In this document: positions 16,589-26,492 of the stretch, in pieces
Position numbering within the stretch: the stretch's first letter is position 1
How the letters are laid out: every line of letters starts with the position of its first letter
Assembly (NCBI GenBank): GCA_023458375.1
Contig: JAEWZT010000001.1
Span: 1 to 64,000, forward strand
Direction of reading: 5' to 3'
Source: Bacillota bacterium
GTDB lineage: Bacteria; Bacillota; Clostridia; Christensenellales; CAG-314
DNA: 64,000 nucleotides
Program-made: the position numbers and the translations under genes
Notes under the pieces: generated by a model
Told to the model about the DNA's origin: nothing
What the model saw: only the letters and a program-made list of their open reading frames with translations
Databases searched by the model: none

Positions 16589-18298
16589 TTACCTTGCAGA
16601 CAATTCGTGTCGGGCGTTTGGGGTAACAATAACAGTTTGATATTCGCTGTAAATTATATAGCCCAGCCGCGCCTTAGGAGGTTTTTTAAGGTTTTTTCTT
16701 AACGTATAATCAATTACTGTTTTTCCGCTTTCGCGCGCCTGCGAATAATACGCGGTTATTTCTGCCGCGGTAAGTATGACTTCCTGCGGTATTTCTTTTC
16801 CCAAAGAAACAATGAGCGTATGCGCCGAATGAAGATTATGCCCGTGCAGCCACATGTCGTCGGCTTTTGCCGTTTTGCTTATTAACGCGTCGTTTTGAGC
16901 GTTGTTTTTACCTACTAAAATAATATAACCGTCTGCAATGAATTTCAAAGGCGAAGAGGGAGCGGTTTTTTGTTTTTTGTCCTTGCCGCCCTTTTCTTTT
17001 ATAAAGCCCGCCTGCGCCAGTTCCTTTTGAATCTCTTCAAGTTCACTGTCAAGCGCGCACATTTTAAGCGATTGGCTTATACTTTCTATGTGTTCAAGCT
17101 GCATTTCGCTTTGTTCAATTTGCGCTGTGATATGTTCAACCGCGCTCTTTTGCTTGCGGTATTTTTTGTAGTATTCCTGCGCGTTTTGCTGCGGGGTTTT
17201 TGCCGCGTCAAGGGGAATTGTTACGGTGGGACAATTCTCTTTGGTATAATCTACCGCCTGCAAATACGCCGCCTGTTTTGGCAGAAGGTGAATGTTGCTT
17301 AAAATCAAATCGGCGGCGGTTTTGTGTTCGCCGTAGTCAAGCGCTTTAAGCAAATCTTGTTTTTGAAGCCCGATTTTTTTGGTCAGCCTGTTAAGCGCGT
17401 TTTTTACCGTCGCGTTGATATTTTTTGATTTTACCGCAAAGCGCATAAAACTGTCTTTTAAAATATAAAACTCGTCGTGCGCTTGATTAAGCGTGTCATA
17501 AAACTTTTTTTCGCCCCTTGCGCTTTTGTAATCAAAGGGGAAAACATCCTTTGCCTCGCCTTTATTAAACAAAATATTCGGGCGGGGAGAAGCTAGGTTT
17601 TCCTTAATTTTGCGCAGATTTTTAATAATTTCTTCCGCGCTTTGTATTCTGTCGGCAAAATCGTTTATGCCGTAGGCAATTTCGTCAACCATCGCCTGCG
17701 AAACTCCCAACAGGTTTTCAGCCAAAAGTTCCCCGACGCCTTTTTGAGAAGACATAATCAACTGTATAATTTTTCCTTCCTGCTCAATATTAAGCTTATT
17801 CCTCGCGTCAAAAAATTCGTATCTTAGCCCCGCAAGCAGCACCCTTTTAGCGTCTAAGCTGTTGGGAATGTGTTTTAGCGTATCTAAAATTGTGTAGTCG
17901 TCCCTTGTCAAAATTATATTAGCCGTTTTGCCCGTAAGCTCAAAAATTAAGTGTTTTTGCGCCGCGTAACCCAAATCGTCCTTCGCGTTTAAAGTAATAT
18001 CCGCCACCCTTTCGTAGGGCATTTGAGAAATATCCGTAATTTCTGCGCCCGTTAAATGTTTTCTTAACAGCATGCAAAAAGCGGGCGCGGAAGAGGGGTT
18101 TTCTTTTTCTTCGCGCGTTAAATGAATACGGTTTATAGACGCGTTTGCGGAAATTAAAAGTTTTTTAACTCCGCCGCGGTAAATAAAAAGCACTATTTCG
18201 TCTTTTTCAGGCTGCGTTATCTTGTTGATTTTTCCGCCCGTCAAGGCTTCTTTTAGTTCCCTTACCAAAACGGAAAGGGTTAAGGAATCGTATGCCAT
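16589..18298 (-). CDS. rqcH: RqcH/Rqc2 (NFACT) ribosome quality-control protein
   Basis: 569 residues. The NFACT-N domain (MAYDSLTLSVLVRELKEAL, FCMLLRKHLTG) is followed by HhH-like and coiled-coil regions (about 280-430), and the NFACT-R domain carries WLHGHNLHSAHTLI. RqcH binds obstructed 50S subunits and recruits tRNA-Ala to add alanine tails. The Asp-Arg pair required for tailing in the B. subtilis protein appears here as Glu-Arg (PYERVADI), a conservative change that may matter. It is a single gene on the opposite strand to all its neighbours. Confidence 0.9.
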   Translation of the reverse strand: MAYDSLTLSVLVRELKEALTGGKINKITQPEKDEIVLFIYRGGVKKLLISANASINRIHLTREEKENPSSAPAFCMLLRKHLTGAEITDISQMPYERVADITLNAKDDLGYAAQKHLIFELTGKTANIILTRDDYTILDTLKHIPNSLDAKRVLLAGLRYEFFDARNKLNIEQEGKIIQLIMSSQKGVGELLAENLLGVSQAMVDEIAYGINDFADRIQSAEEIIKNLRKIKENLASPRPNILFNKGEAKDVFPFDYKSARGEKKFYDTLNQAHDEFYILKDSFMRFAVKSKNINATVKNALNRLTKKIGLQKQDLLKALDYGEHKTAADLILSNIHLLPKQAAYLQAVDYTKENCPTVTIPLDAAKTPQQNAQEYYKKYRKQKSAVEHITAQIEQSEMQLEHIESISQSLKMCALDSELEEIQKELAQAGFIKEKGGKDKKQKTAPSSPLKFIADGYIILVGKNNAQNDALISKTAKADDMWLHGHNLHSAHTLIVSLGKEIPQEVILTAAEITAYYSQARESGKTVIDYTLRKNLKKPPKARLGYIIYSEYQTVIVTPNARHELSAR

Positions 18299-18475
18299 TT
18301 AGTTTTTCTCCTAAGACGTATTTTACATTAAAGCCGTCCTTTATTCAACTCTTTAAGCCCAATGTGTTTTTGCGGCGCAATTATTAAGAAAAAGGCGGCT
18401 TAAAAGTTGTCCTGTTTTTTTATGGAGTTAAAGGTGGGTTACCATAAAAAACAAAGTTTTAATAGGCTATTGTGT

Positions 18476-18504
18476 TTGATTATTTTTCCGCCTTGTGATA
18501 AAAT
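18476..18504 (+). promoter_or_regulatory. Promoter of tig-clpP-clpX
   Basis: TTGATT (18476-18481), 17-bp spacer, TAAAAT (18499-18504), 35 nt before the tig start. No CtsR- or CIRCE-like operator is visible. Confidence 0.6.
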
Positions 18505-18539
18505 TACTTGGTTAATTGATTAAAAACAAGGAGAGTATA

Positions 18540-19820
18540 ATGAAATACACACTCAAAGTAAACGAGGGAAAAGCAACCATATCTTTTAATATTCCTTTTG
18601 AGGAATGGGACGCGCAGATGGAGAGCGCTTATTTCAAAAACAAGCACAAATACAGTCAGCCCGGTTTTCGTAAAGGGCATGTTCCCCGCAAGGTTTTAGA
18701 GGGAATTTACGGCGATTCGCTTTTTTTAGAGGACGCTTTTAACGAGGCTTTCCCCAAATATTATACGCAGGCTCTTGACGAGCACAAGGAAATTTACCCC
18801 GTAGAAATGCCCAACGTTGATTTTGAAAGCTTTAACGCCGACGGTTTCAAGTTTGTGGCAGTCGTTACATTGAAGCCTCAAATAACTTTGGGCAAGTATA
18901 AGGGACTTAAAGTCGATAAGGTTGAAGCGGCAGTAGCCCAAGAAGAAATTGACAAGGAATTAAAGTCTCTTCAAGAAAAAAACAGCCGTTTGGTAAGCGT
19001 TGAAAGAGCGGTAGAAAGCGGCGACGAAGTTACGATAGATTACAGCGGCAGCGTAGGCGGCAAAAAGTTTGAGGGCGGCACGGCTCAAAATCAGCAGCTT
19101 GTCATAGGCAGCAAATCTTTTATCCCCGGTTTTGAAGAGGGGCTGATAGGCATGAACAAAGGCGAGGAAAAGGATATAACTGTAACTTTCCCCCAAACTT
19201 ACCACGCAAAGCACTTAGCGGGCAAAGAAGCGGTGTTTGCCATTAAGCTTCACGAAATCAGGGTAAAGCAGCTTCAAGAAATCAACGACGATTTTGCCAA
19301 AGACTACACCGAGTTTGACACCTTAGACGCTTATCAAGCCGACATTAAAAACCGCCTTTTAGAGCAAAAGCAAAAGGATGCAAAAATCCAAGAGGACAAC
19401 AGACTCTTAGAAGAAATTGTCAAAAATACTCCTATGGAAATACCTTCTGCAATGATTGAAAGCCAAATTGACAGTTATGTGGAAGAATTTGAGTATTCTT
19501 TGCGCTATCAAGGGCTAAAATTGGATGACTATTATAAATATACCAAGAGCACAAAAGAAAATTTAAGGGAATCTTATAAAGAAAAGGCAAAAAAATCTGT
19601 TGAAACGAAGCTTGTTTTTGAAGCCTTAATCAAAGCGGAAAACATTAAAGTTGACGCCAAGGAGTTTGACGCCAAAGTAAAAGAGCTTGCCAAAGAAGCG
19701 GACAAAACCATCAAAGACTTCAAGGCGACGTTAAACGAGGAATATACCGACTACATTAAAAACCAATTACTGGCGGAAAAAGTCATAGAGTTTTTGCGTA
19801 AAGAGAACACCGTTGCATAG
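18540..19820 (+). CDS. tig: Trigger factor
   Basis: 426 residues from the ATG after AAGGAGAG (an upstream in-frame start would overlap the ribosome site). The N-terminal ribosome-binding domain has GFRKGHVPRKVLE. The FKBP-type prolyl isomerase domain (GDEVTIDYSGSVGGKKFEGG, about 155-240) and the helical C-terminal chaperone domain follow. It binds nascent chains at the ribosome exit. Gene order tig-clpP-clpX is classical. Confidence 0.95.
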   Translation: MKYTLKVNEGKATISFNIPFEEWDAQMESAYFKNKHKYSQPGFRKGHVPRKVLEGIYGDSLFLEDAFNEAFPKYYTQALDEHKEIYPVEMPNVDFESFNADGFKFVAVVTLKPQITLGKYKGLKVDKVEAAVAQEEIDKELKSLQEKNSRLVSVERAVESGDEVTIDYSGSVGGKKFEGGTAQNQQLVIGSKSFIPGFEEGLIGMNKGEEKDITVTFPQTYHAKHLAGKEAVFAIKLHEIRVKQLQEINDDFAKDYTEFDTLDAYQADIKNRLLEQKQKDAKIQEDNRLLEEIVKNTPMEIPSAMIESQIDSYVEEFEYSLRYQGLKLDDYYKYTKSTKENLRESYKEKAKKSVETKLVFEALIKAENIKVDAKEFDAKVKELAKEADKTIKDFKATLNEEYTDYIKNQLLAEKVIEFLRKENTVA

Positions 19821-19841
19821 AATATTTGGGAGGTTTAATTT

Positions 19842-20432
19842 ATGGGTTATTTAATACCTATGGTAGTAGAGCAGACGGATAGGGGCGAAAGGTCTTTTGA
19901 CTTGTATTCCCGCCTTTTAGACGACAGAATTATTTTTTTGTCGGGCGCTATTACAGACGAATCGGCAAATATCGTGGTGGCGCAGCTCATTTACTTAGAG
20001 AGCAAAAATCCCGATAAGGACATAAGTATATATATAAACAGCCCCGGCGGAAGCGTTACCGCGGGACTTGCTATTTACGACACAATGCAATACGTCAAAT
20101 GCGACGTTTCCACCATTTGCGTCGGTATGGCGGCTAGCATGGGGGCATTTTTACTTGCGGCGGGCAAAAAAGGCAAAAGATATGCCCTGCCCAACAGTGA
20201 GGTTATGATTCATCAGCCCCTAGGGGGCGCGGAAGGACAGGCGACGGACGTAGAAATAGCTGCGCTGCATTTGGTAAAGACCAAGGCAAGATTAAACGCA
20301 ATTTTAGCCAAAACAACAAATCAGCCTTTGGAAAAGATAGAAAAAGATACCGACAGGAACTTTTTCATGTCTGCCGAGGACGCTTTGAGTTATGGCGTAA
20401 TAGACAAAATATTTTATCCGAGAGAGAAGTAA
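19842..20432 (+). CDS. clpP: ATP-dependent Clp protease proteolytic subunit
   Basis: 196 residues, start after GGGAGG. The catalytic serine is in [11 protein letters not shown], the histidine in MIHQPLGG and the aspartate in DTDRNFF. The N-terminus [12 protein letters not shown] is the normal pro-sequence. It forms the tetradecameric barrel used with ClpX, which starts at the very next base after the stop. Confidence 0.96.
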   Translation: MGYLIPMVVEQTDRGERSFDLYSRLLDDRIIFLSGAITDESANIVVAQLIYLESKNPDKDISIYINSPGGSVTAGLAIYDTMQYVKCDVSTICVGMAASMGAFLLAAGKKGKRYALPNSEVMIHQPLGGAEGQATDVEIAALHLVKTKARLNAILAKTTNQPLEKIEKDTDRNFFMSAEDALSYGVIDKIFYPREK

Positions 20433-21659
20433 ATGGAAAAAATCAGTGTAAACAGATGCTCTTTTTGCAACCGCACGGAGGACAAAGTGGGGCGGCTTGT
20501 CGCGGGACCCAATAATATTTTTATTTGCGGCGAGTGCATTGAAGTATGCGAATCGCTGCTTGACAATGAGGAAACGCAGGGTCAAAGCGAAGAGCTTGCC
20601 ATTCCCACGCCCAAAGAAATCAAGGAAAGGCTTGACGAATATGTCGTGGGGCAGGAAGAGGCTAAGCGCATTTTGTCGGTAGCCGTTTATAACCACTATA
20701 AGCGCGTGTCCTTTGCAAAAAGCAAAGAAGAGGGGCTTCAACTTGAAAAGAGCAATATTTTAATGCTGGGACCCACCGGTTCTGGTAAAACCCTTCTTGC
20801 CAAGACGTTGGCGGGCATTTTAGACGTGCCCTTTGCCGTAGCTGACGCCACCACTTTGACGGAAGCGGGCTATGTGGGCGAGGATGTGGAGAATATCTTG
20901 CTCAAACTCATTAAAAACGCAGACTATAACGTAGCCAAAGCCGAAAGGGGAATTATTTATATTGACGAGGTGGACAAAATCGCTAAAAAGAGCGAGAACG
21001 TTTCTATCACAAGGGACGTTTCGGGCGAGGGAGTGCAGCAGGCGCTGTTAAAAATAATTGAGTCCACAGTCGCAAACGTGCCTCCGCAAGGCGGGCGCAA
21101 ACACCCCCAGCAAGAAATGATTTCAATTGACACAAGCAATATTCTCTTTATCTGCGGCGGAGCATTTATAGGGCTTGACAAAATAATTGACAAGCGTTTA
21201 GAAAGCAAATCCATAGGTTTCGGAAGCAACGCGCTTCCCTCCTCAAAAATTGACACCGCCGAGCTTGTAAAGAGAAGCCAGCCGCAGGATTTTATAAAAT
21301 ACGGGCTTATTCCCGAGTTTGTTGGACGGCTTCCCATAGTCGTGGGTTTGTCGCCCTTAGACCAAGAAGCGCTTGTAAAGATTTTAAAGGAACCCAGAAA
21401 CGCTTTGGTTAAGCAGTATTCAAAGCTTTTTTCAATGGACAATATTGAAATTGAGTTTGACGACGAAGCGTTAAGCGCCGTAGCCGCAAAGTCCATTTCC
21501 CTTAAAACTGGGGCGAGGGGATTGCGCTCAATTATGGAAAACCTGCTTTTGGACTTTATGTATACAGCTCCCGACGATAAAAGCATAGTAAAGGTAAAAA
21601 TTACCAAAGATTGTGTAGAGGGCAGGGCTAAGCCTATGATAACCCGCAAAAGCGCATAA
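20433..21659 (+). CDS. clpX: ClpX unfoldase
   Basis: 408 residues. The N-terminal zinc-binding domain has CSFC and CGECIEVC. The AAA+ module carries Walker A GPTGSGKT, Walker [10 protein letters not shown], pore loop GYVGED, and the SIGFG loop that docks on ClpP. It unfolds substrates for ClpP. The ATG directly abuts the clpP stop, so expression is coupled. Confidence 0.96.
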   Translation: MEKISVNRCSFCNRTEDKVGRLVAGPNNIFICGECIEVCESLLDNEETQGQSEELAIPTPKEIKERLDEYVVGQEEAKRILSVAVYNHYKRVSFAKSKEEGLQLEKSNILMLGPTGSGKTLLAKTLAGILDVPFAVADATTLTEAGYVGEDVENILLKLIKNADYNVAKAERGIIYIDEVDKIAKKSENVSITRDVSGEGVQQALLKIIESTVANVPPQGGRKHPQQEMISIDTSNILFICGGAFIGLDKIIDKRLESKSIGFGSNALPSSKIDTAELVKRSQPQDFIKYGLIPEFVGRLPIVVGLSPLDQEALVKILKEPRNALVKQYSKLFSMDNIEIEFDDEALSAVAAKSISLKTGARGLRSIMENLLLDFMYTAPDDKSIVKVKITKDCVEGRAKPMITRKSA

Positions 21660-21686
21660 AAAATAAAGTTAAAATAAGTAGACAGG

Positions 21687-21713
21687 GGGCGGCTTAATTA
21701 ACCGCCCTTTTTA
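21687..21713 (+). terminator. Terminator of tig-clpP-clpX
   Basis: GGGCGG (21687-21692) pairs with CCGCCC (21702-21707) around CTTAATTAA, followed by TTTTTA. The rest of the 21660-22024 gap shows only the lon promoter. Confidence 0.8.
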
Positions 21714-21958
21714 TTGTAATTTGCAGTTTTACTGCGACGCGTTTTAAAGGGATAAATCTTTATTAACCGAACTTTATCTATGTTTTAAAAAAAACTGCTA
21801 TGAATGAACAAGTTTTCGGAAGCATTACTTAATGCTGATTTCATACTATCAAATGCGGATTCCGTAAAGTTTTTGGATACTCCGCTAAAACCAATGCGCT
21901 AATAAAGTTATTTGAAAATCCTTATTAAAATCTGAACGTTCAATGGGGATATTTTAAC

Positions 21959-21987
21959 TTGCAATAAAAAGCGTTATATTCTATAAT
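21959..21987 (+). promoter_or_regulatory. Promoter of lon
   Basis: TTGCAA (21959-21964), 17-bp spacer, TATAAT (21982-21987), 37 nt before the TTG start codon. Confidence 0.65.
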
Positions 21988-22024
21988 ACTAATACTGCAA
22001 AAGAAAAAAACGAGGTATCTTTTT

Positions 22025-24334
22025 TTGGAAAATACTCCTATGATATTACCTATGATTGCCCTTAGAGGCATGGTTGTTCTTCCCGATACGACGGTCTCTC
22101 TTGAAATTGGCAGAGAAAAGTCTATTAAAGCGCTTGAAGCGGCACTGGAAGCTAAAAGCGAAATCTTTCTATGCGCGCAAAAGGACTTAGCGGTAGAAAA
22201 TCCATCTAAAAAAGATATTTTTAATATCGGCGTAACTGCGCATGTCGTTCAAGTCATCAAGATGCCCGACGGCGGCGAGAGAGTCATTGTAAAGGCGGTA
22301 AAGCCCGCTAAAATAGAAAAATATATAACGAACCCCAAGTATTTTTTGGCTCAGCTTGAACCTTTTGAATACCAAAAGGGAGATATTGCCGAGCAGGAGG
22401 CGCTTTTGCGCCGCGCGCGCGAACAAATGGCAAAGCTTGCGTTAAGCACGGAAAAAATCAATAAGACTTTTTTGCTTAAAATAAGCGAGGTTTACGACGC
22501 CGACCAATACGTCAATTTATGCGCGGGGGAAATAATCTATAAAGACTCAGACAAGCAGGAGCTTTTAGAGGAGCTTGAAACAAATAAGCGGCTTGAAAAG
22601 CTTTTGCAAATGCTTTTAGACGAAACGGAAATTGCGCGCGTGGATAACAAAATAGCTTCGCGCGTTAAAAAGCAAATTGACAAGGGGCAAAAGGAATACT
22701 ATCTTAAAGAGCAAATCCGCGCCATTTCTAAGGAACTGGGAGAGGACGAAGAGGAAATAGCTCTTACCGAGCAAAAAATAATATCGTGCAAAATGCCCGC
22801 CGCCGTTGAGGAAAAAGCCTTAAAAGAGCTTCGCCGTATGGCGAAAATGAGTCCGAGTTCGCCCGATTCCGCCGTAATAAGAACTTATTTGGAATGGCTG
22901 TGCGACTTAAAGTGGAATTACGCCACCGAGGATAACAAAGACTTGAAGCTTGCCATGGAAATCTTAGACGAGGACCATTTCGGGCTTCAAAAAATAAAAG
23001 AACGCATCATTGAATACCTTGCCGTCATGCAGCTTTCGGGCGGGCTTCACGGACCCATTTTGTGTTTTGTGGGACCTCCCGGCGTGGGTAAAACTTCTAT
23101 TGTCAAATCAATTGCGCGCGCATTAGGGCGTAAATATGTGCGCATGAGCTTAGGCGGAGTGCGCGACGAGGCAGAAATACGCGGGCACAGACGCACTTAT
23201 ATAGGTGCAATGCCGGGAAAAATAATATATATGATGAAGCAGGCAGGCTGTGTAAACCCCGTGCTGCTTTTTGACGAAATTGATAAAATGTCAAGCGATT
23301 TCAGGGGCGACCCTTCTTCTGCAATGCTTGAAGTTTTAGACCCCGAGCAAAACTGCGGCTTTGAAGACCATTATTTGGAAGCTCCCTACGATTTGTCAAA
23401 GGTGCTTTTCGTATGCACCGCAAACACAGTTGAGTCAATTCCGCTGCCCCTTGCCGACAGAATGGAAATCATTGAGCTTTCGGGCTATTCCGAAGAAGAA
23501 AAAATCCAAATTGCCAAGCAGTATCTTGTGCCCAAGCAAAAAAATCTTCACGGCATAAAAGAGGAAAACTTAGCGTTTACCGACGGCGCTTTGAGGGAAA
23601 TTATTAAAAGCTATACGAGGGAATCGGGCGTTCGTTCCCTTGAAAGAGAGGTCGCTACTCTGTGCAGAAAAATCGCGACAAAACAGGTATCGGAAAAAGA
23701 GTTTGCCCCCGTTGAGGTAAAAGAGGGCGATATTGAGGGCTTTTTAGGTATACCGCGCTACAAGCAGGACTATTTTGACGCCAAAGAAGAAGTCGGTTCT
23801 GCCACGGGACTTGCATGGACGGCGGTAGGGGGCGTTACGCTTACCATAGATGTCACCCTTTTTGAGGGCAAGGGCGATGTGCTGCTTACCGGTATGCTGG
23901 GCGACGTTATGAAAGAGTCTGCGCGCGCGGCGATAAGCTTAGTTAAAAGCAGGGCGAAAGAATACGGCGTAGACACCTCGGTCTTTTCAAAAACCGATAT
24001 CCATATCCACATTCCCGAAGGGGCTACTCCCAAAGACGGTCCCAGCGCGGGCGTTACTATGGCTTGCGCCATTATGTCGGCATTCTCGCAAAAACCCGTT
24101 TTAAAACAGGTTGCGATGACGGGCGAGGTTACGCTTCGCGGAAAGGTTTTGCCAATAGGGGGTCTAAAAGAAAAGACACTTGCGGCTTACAGGGTAGGCA
24201 TAAGGAAAATTATAATACCCGCCGAAAACCAAAAGGATATAACGGAAATCCCTAAGGAAGTGGCGAAAGATATTGAGTTCGTGCTGGCAAGCGATATTTC
24301 CGCAGTTTTTCAGCATGCCCTTAAACTTGACTAA
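22025..24334 (+). CDS. lon: Lon protease
   Basis: 769 residues using a TTG start with CGAGG nine bases upstream (an ATG at 22040 is the alternative). The LAN substrate domain begins ILPMIALRGMVVLP. The AAA+ module has GPPGVGKTS and VLLFDEIDKM. The protease domain has the catalytic serine in PKDGPSAGV and the lysine in LPIGGLKEK. It degrades misfolded cytosolic proteins. It has its own promoter, separated by a terminator from clpX, and is followed by engB as in B. subtilis. Confidence 0.95.
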   Translation: MENTPMILPMIALRGMVVLPDTTVSLEIGREKSIKALEAALEAKSEIFLCAQKDLAVENPSKKDIFNIGVTAHVVQVIKMPDGGERVIVKAVKPAKIEKYITNPKYFLAQLEPFEYQKGDIAEQEALLRRAREQMAKLALSTEKINKTFLLKISEVYDADQYVNLCAGEIIYKDSDKQELLEELETNKRLEKLLQMLLDETEIARVDNKIASRVKKQIDKGQKEYYLKEQIRAISKELGEDEEEIALTEQKIISCKMPAAVEEKALKELRRMAKMSPSSPDSAVIRTYLEWLCDLKWNYATEDNKDLKLAMEILDEDHFGLQKIKERIIEYLAVMQLSGGLHGPILCFVGPPGVGKTSIVKSIARALGRKYVRMSLGGVRDEAEIRGHRRTYIGAMPGKIIYMMKQAGCVNPVLLFDEIDKMSSDFRGDPSSAMLEVLDPEQNCGFEDHYLEAPYDLSKVLFVCTANTVESIPLPLADRMEIIELSGYSEEEKIQIAKQYLVPKQKNLHGIKEENLAFTDGALREIIKSYTRESGVRSLEREVATLCRKIATKQVSEKEFAPVEVKEGDIEGFLGIPRYKQDYFDAKEEVGSATGLAWTAVGGVTLTIDVTLFEGKGDVLLTGMLGDVMKESARAAISLVKSRAKEYGVDTSVFSKTDIHIHIPEGATPKDGPSAGVTMACAIMSAFSQKPVLKQVAMTGEVTLRGKVLPIGGLKEKTLAAYRVGIRKIIIPAENQKDITEIPKEVAKDIEFVLASDISAVFQHALKLD

Positions 24335-24518
24335 TAAACTTAGCTTGAAATCTTTCTAATATGTAGGTAACAGATGACAATTGATTGGTAACTAAAAAGG
24401 CAAATAAGGCGGCTTGACTAAATTAATAAAGCAAAAACAGGAATTGCCGCGCTTTCTAATCAGCGTTTTTGCGATTTAGTTGTATAAATACTATTAAAAC
24501 TACTGTAAGGACAATTGC

Positions 24519-25103
24519 ATGATAATCAAAACCGCAAAATTTATAAAATCCGCAGCGGAAGAGCAGGGCTTTATTGGCGACTCCCTGCCCCAGATTGCCG
24601 TTGCGGGCAAATCTAACGTGGGCAAAAGCAGCTTTATCAATTTTTTATGCGGCAACGGCAGCTTGGCGCGCACTTCTTCCACGCCGGGCAGAACAAGGCT
24701 TATCAACTATTTCTTAATTAACGAAACGTTTTATTTGACGGATTTGCCCGGTTACGGCTATGCCAAAGTGCCTAAAAGCGAGCTTGACAAATGGGCGCGC
24801 CTTATGGAAACTTATTTTGCCAAGGAAAAAGACCTTAAACACCTTTTTTTGCTTGTTGATTCGCGCCACGAGATAGGGGAAAACGATAAGCTTATGTATA
24901 ACTACATATTTAAGTGCGGCATATCCTTTACCGTTATTGCGACTAAAACCGACAAGGTGCTCAAAAGCGCCTTGCAGGGCAATATTAAAAGAATCGCCGA
25001 CAGTTTTTTAATAGGCAAAGACAACGTAATACCTCTTTCCGCCCTTAAAAAAACAGGCAAGGAAGCCGTATTGTCGCGTTTGGAGCAAATATTGCTCAAT
25101 TAA
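24519..25103 (+). CDS. engB: Ribosome biogenesis GTPase EngB/YsxC
   Basis: 194 residues. G1 GKSNVGKSS, G3 DLPGYGYAKV, G4 TKTDK and G5 SALKK are all present. This essential GTPase acts in 50S subunit assembly. Its place after lon is conserved in Firmicutes. A 7-bp inverted repeat GCTCAAT/ATTGAGC overlaps the stop codon and may be a weak terminator. Confidence 0.93.
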   Translation: MIIKTAKFIKSAAEEQGFIGDSLPQIAVAGKSNVGKSSFINFLCGNGSLARTSSTPGRTRLINYFLINETFYLTDLPGYGYAKVPKSELDKWARLMETYFAKEKDLKHLFLLVDSRHEIGENDKLMYNYIFKCGISFTVIATKTDKVLKSALQGNIKRIADSFLIGKDNVIPLSALKKTGKEAVLSRLEQILLN

Positions 25104-25411
25104 ACAATTTTTTATTGAGCTTTATTAAAATATCAATACTCAATCCTTATTGTTTGCAATGGCTTTAACTATGCAAGTATTAAATAGTTTTCGGAGTTGC
25201 TTTTCTATTTAACAACCTTATCGATTTTTAAAACGTATAATAATATAACTACGGCTTAGGATAAAAGTTTGTTTATAACTTGAACAAGTTAGCATATTTT
25301 TACCTTTATTTTTAAAGTATCAATCTGTCTTATAAGTCTTCTTTTTAGCCGTTATCACTAAAAGGCAAAAAGTTTCATAGAATAATTATGACAAATAGGG
25401 AGGAAATAAAA
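25104..25411. other. Gene-free stretch between engB and the unknown protein gene
   Basis: A+T-rich. Apart from the weak hairpin at the engB end and the ribosome site AGGGAGG (25397-25403), I see no gene, RNA or clear promoter. Confidence 0.4.
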
Positions 25412-26035
25412 ATGGCGTTGTTTGACAACAGCTCCTCTTGCAGTAACAAAATATGTATAGAGGCAAAACGCGTTTTTGACGCGTGCATTAAACAAATATC
25501 GGAAGAAGAAACAAGAATAGATTTAACCACCTTTTCACCCCCCTGCCCCGCGCTGCCCCTGACATTCGTAAGCGGTAAAAGCTTAGGCGTTTACGGAAGC
25601 GTGGAAAACCTTACGGTAACAATTGTATCCTCCCGTCCCCGCTGCGGCAGAGTTCAATGTGACGTCGTGCTACCCATTGAAGTGAATTATATTGACAACA
25701 ACGGTGTAGCGGGAAGCGGCATCGGAGAAGTTACAATACCCGTAGACATAATTATGAACATACCCCAGCCCTCCATTATACCCTACCAGATTGAGGCGGT
25801 AATATCGGCGCTGTGCCCGAGTGGGGAGTTTGCTCCCGATGCGGTTCAACAGCCCACCGACCAGCTGACTTTTTATGTTCACCTTTGCGCGAGCATCATA
25901 ATGAAGGTAACGCTAATTGTTGATATCGTAATACCCTATTACGCCTACGCGCAAATACCTCCATGTACGCCTTATTCGGCGGAAGTTTGTTCGGGCTTCT
26001 TTGAATTGCCGCTTTTCCCGCAAGCTAACGGTTAA
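25412..26035 (+). CDS. Unknown cysteine-containing beta-rich protein
   Basis: 207 residues, starting at the ATG 8 nt after AGGGAGG (an earlier in-frame ATG at 25388 has no ribosome site). It opens MALFDNSSSCSNKICIEA and then KRVFDACIKQI, followed by alternating beta-like segments with about ten cysteines (for example RPRCGRVQCDV and CTPYSAEVCSG). There is no signal peptide or membrane helix. The cysteine content and VFDAC-type start recall clostridial spore-associated or surface-assembled proteins, but I cannot name the family. It is a single gene closed by hairpins. Confidence 0.75.
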   Translation: MALFDNSSSCSNKICIEAKRVFDACIKQISEEETRIDLTTFSPPCPALPLTFVSGKSLGVYGSVENLTVTIVSSRPRCGRVQCDVVLPIEVNYIDNNGVAGSGIGEVTIPVDIIMNIPQPSIIPYQIEAVISALCPSGEFAPDAVQQPTDQLTFYVHLCASIIMKVTLIVDIVIPYYAYAQIPPCTPYSAEVCSGFFELPLFPQANG

Positions 26036-26173
26036 AAAGGGGAAAAAGCTTTCGTCACAGGTAGGGAAACCGCCCCTTAAAAAATGGGGAACTCAAATAA
26101 GCGCCGCAAAATTTTCTTTTGCGGGACGCCAAAATCCCGATTATTTTCTTAATTGGGAGTTTGGAAAAAACTT

Positions 26174-26203
26174 GGGCCGTTGCACACAAAACGGCCCATT
26201 TTT
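26174..26203 (+). terminator. Terminator after the unknown protein gene
   Basis: GGGCCGT (26174-26180) pairs with ACGGCCC (26191-26197), then ATTTTT. Two more hairpins precede it (CGCAAAA/TTTTGCG near 26105 and CCCGATT/AATTGGG near 26135), giving an unusually structured 3' region. Confidence 0.7.
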
Positions 26204-26237
26204 CATACCATACAACAAGTAGGCGGTGTATAACAAA

Positions 26238-26441
26238 ATGCAGTATGACAAGTGTCCGCGTTGCGAACTCAATTACAAGCTGGTTGAAGAGGAATATTGC
26301 TCTCTTTGCCGCGCATTTTTAGAGGGAAAAGAAGAGGACGAAGAGGAGGAAACTTCACTCTGTCCTTTGTGCTTAAAAAACACTATTGATTACGACGAGT
26401 TAATTTGCAAAAAATGTCAGAAAAAACGCAGTAACCAATAG
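26238..26441 (+). CDS. Small two-domain zinc-ribbon protein
   Basis: 67 residues from ATG 26238 (AGGCGG 11 nt upstream; a GTG at 26226 is the alternative). CPRC...CSLC near the N-terminus and CPLC...CKKC near the C-terminus form two zinc-ribbon knuckles joined by an acidic linker (KEEDEEEE). Such proteins usually mediate protein or nucleic-acid contacts. No specific function can be given. It precedes the metallophosphoesterase, which has its own promoter. Confidence 0.7.
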   Translation: MQYDKCPRCELNYKLVEEEYCSLCRAFLEGKEEDEEEETSLCPLCLKNTIDYDELICKKCQKKRSNQ

Positions 26442-26445
26442 CTCT

Positions 26446-26474
26446 TTGACTTTTTCCCTTTTACTTGTTATAAT
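26446..26474 (+). promoter_or_regulatory. Promoter of the metallophosphoesterase gene
   Basis: TTGACT (26446-26451), 17-bp spacer, TATAAT (26469-26474), beginning right after the zinc-ribbon gene; ribosome site AGGAGAA follows. Confidence 0.7.
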
Positions 26475-26492
26475 TTATATTTAGGAGAACTT

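Noticed and set aside
18299..22024. CtsR or CIRCE operators controlling clpP, clpX or lon
   Set aside because: I looked for the direct heptad GGTCAAA pattern and the TTAGCACTC/GAGTGCTAA inverted repeat and saw neither.
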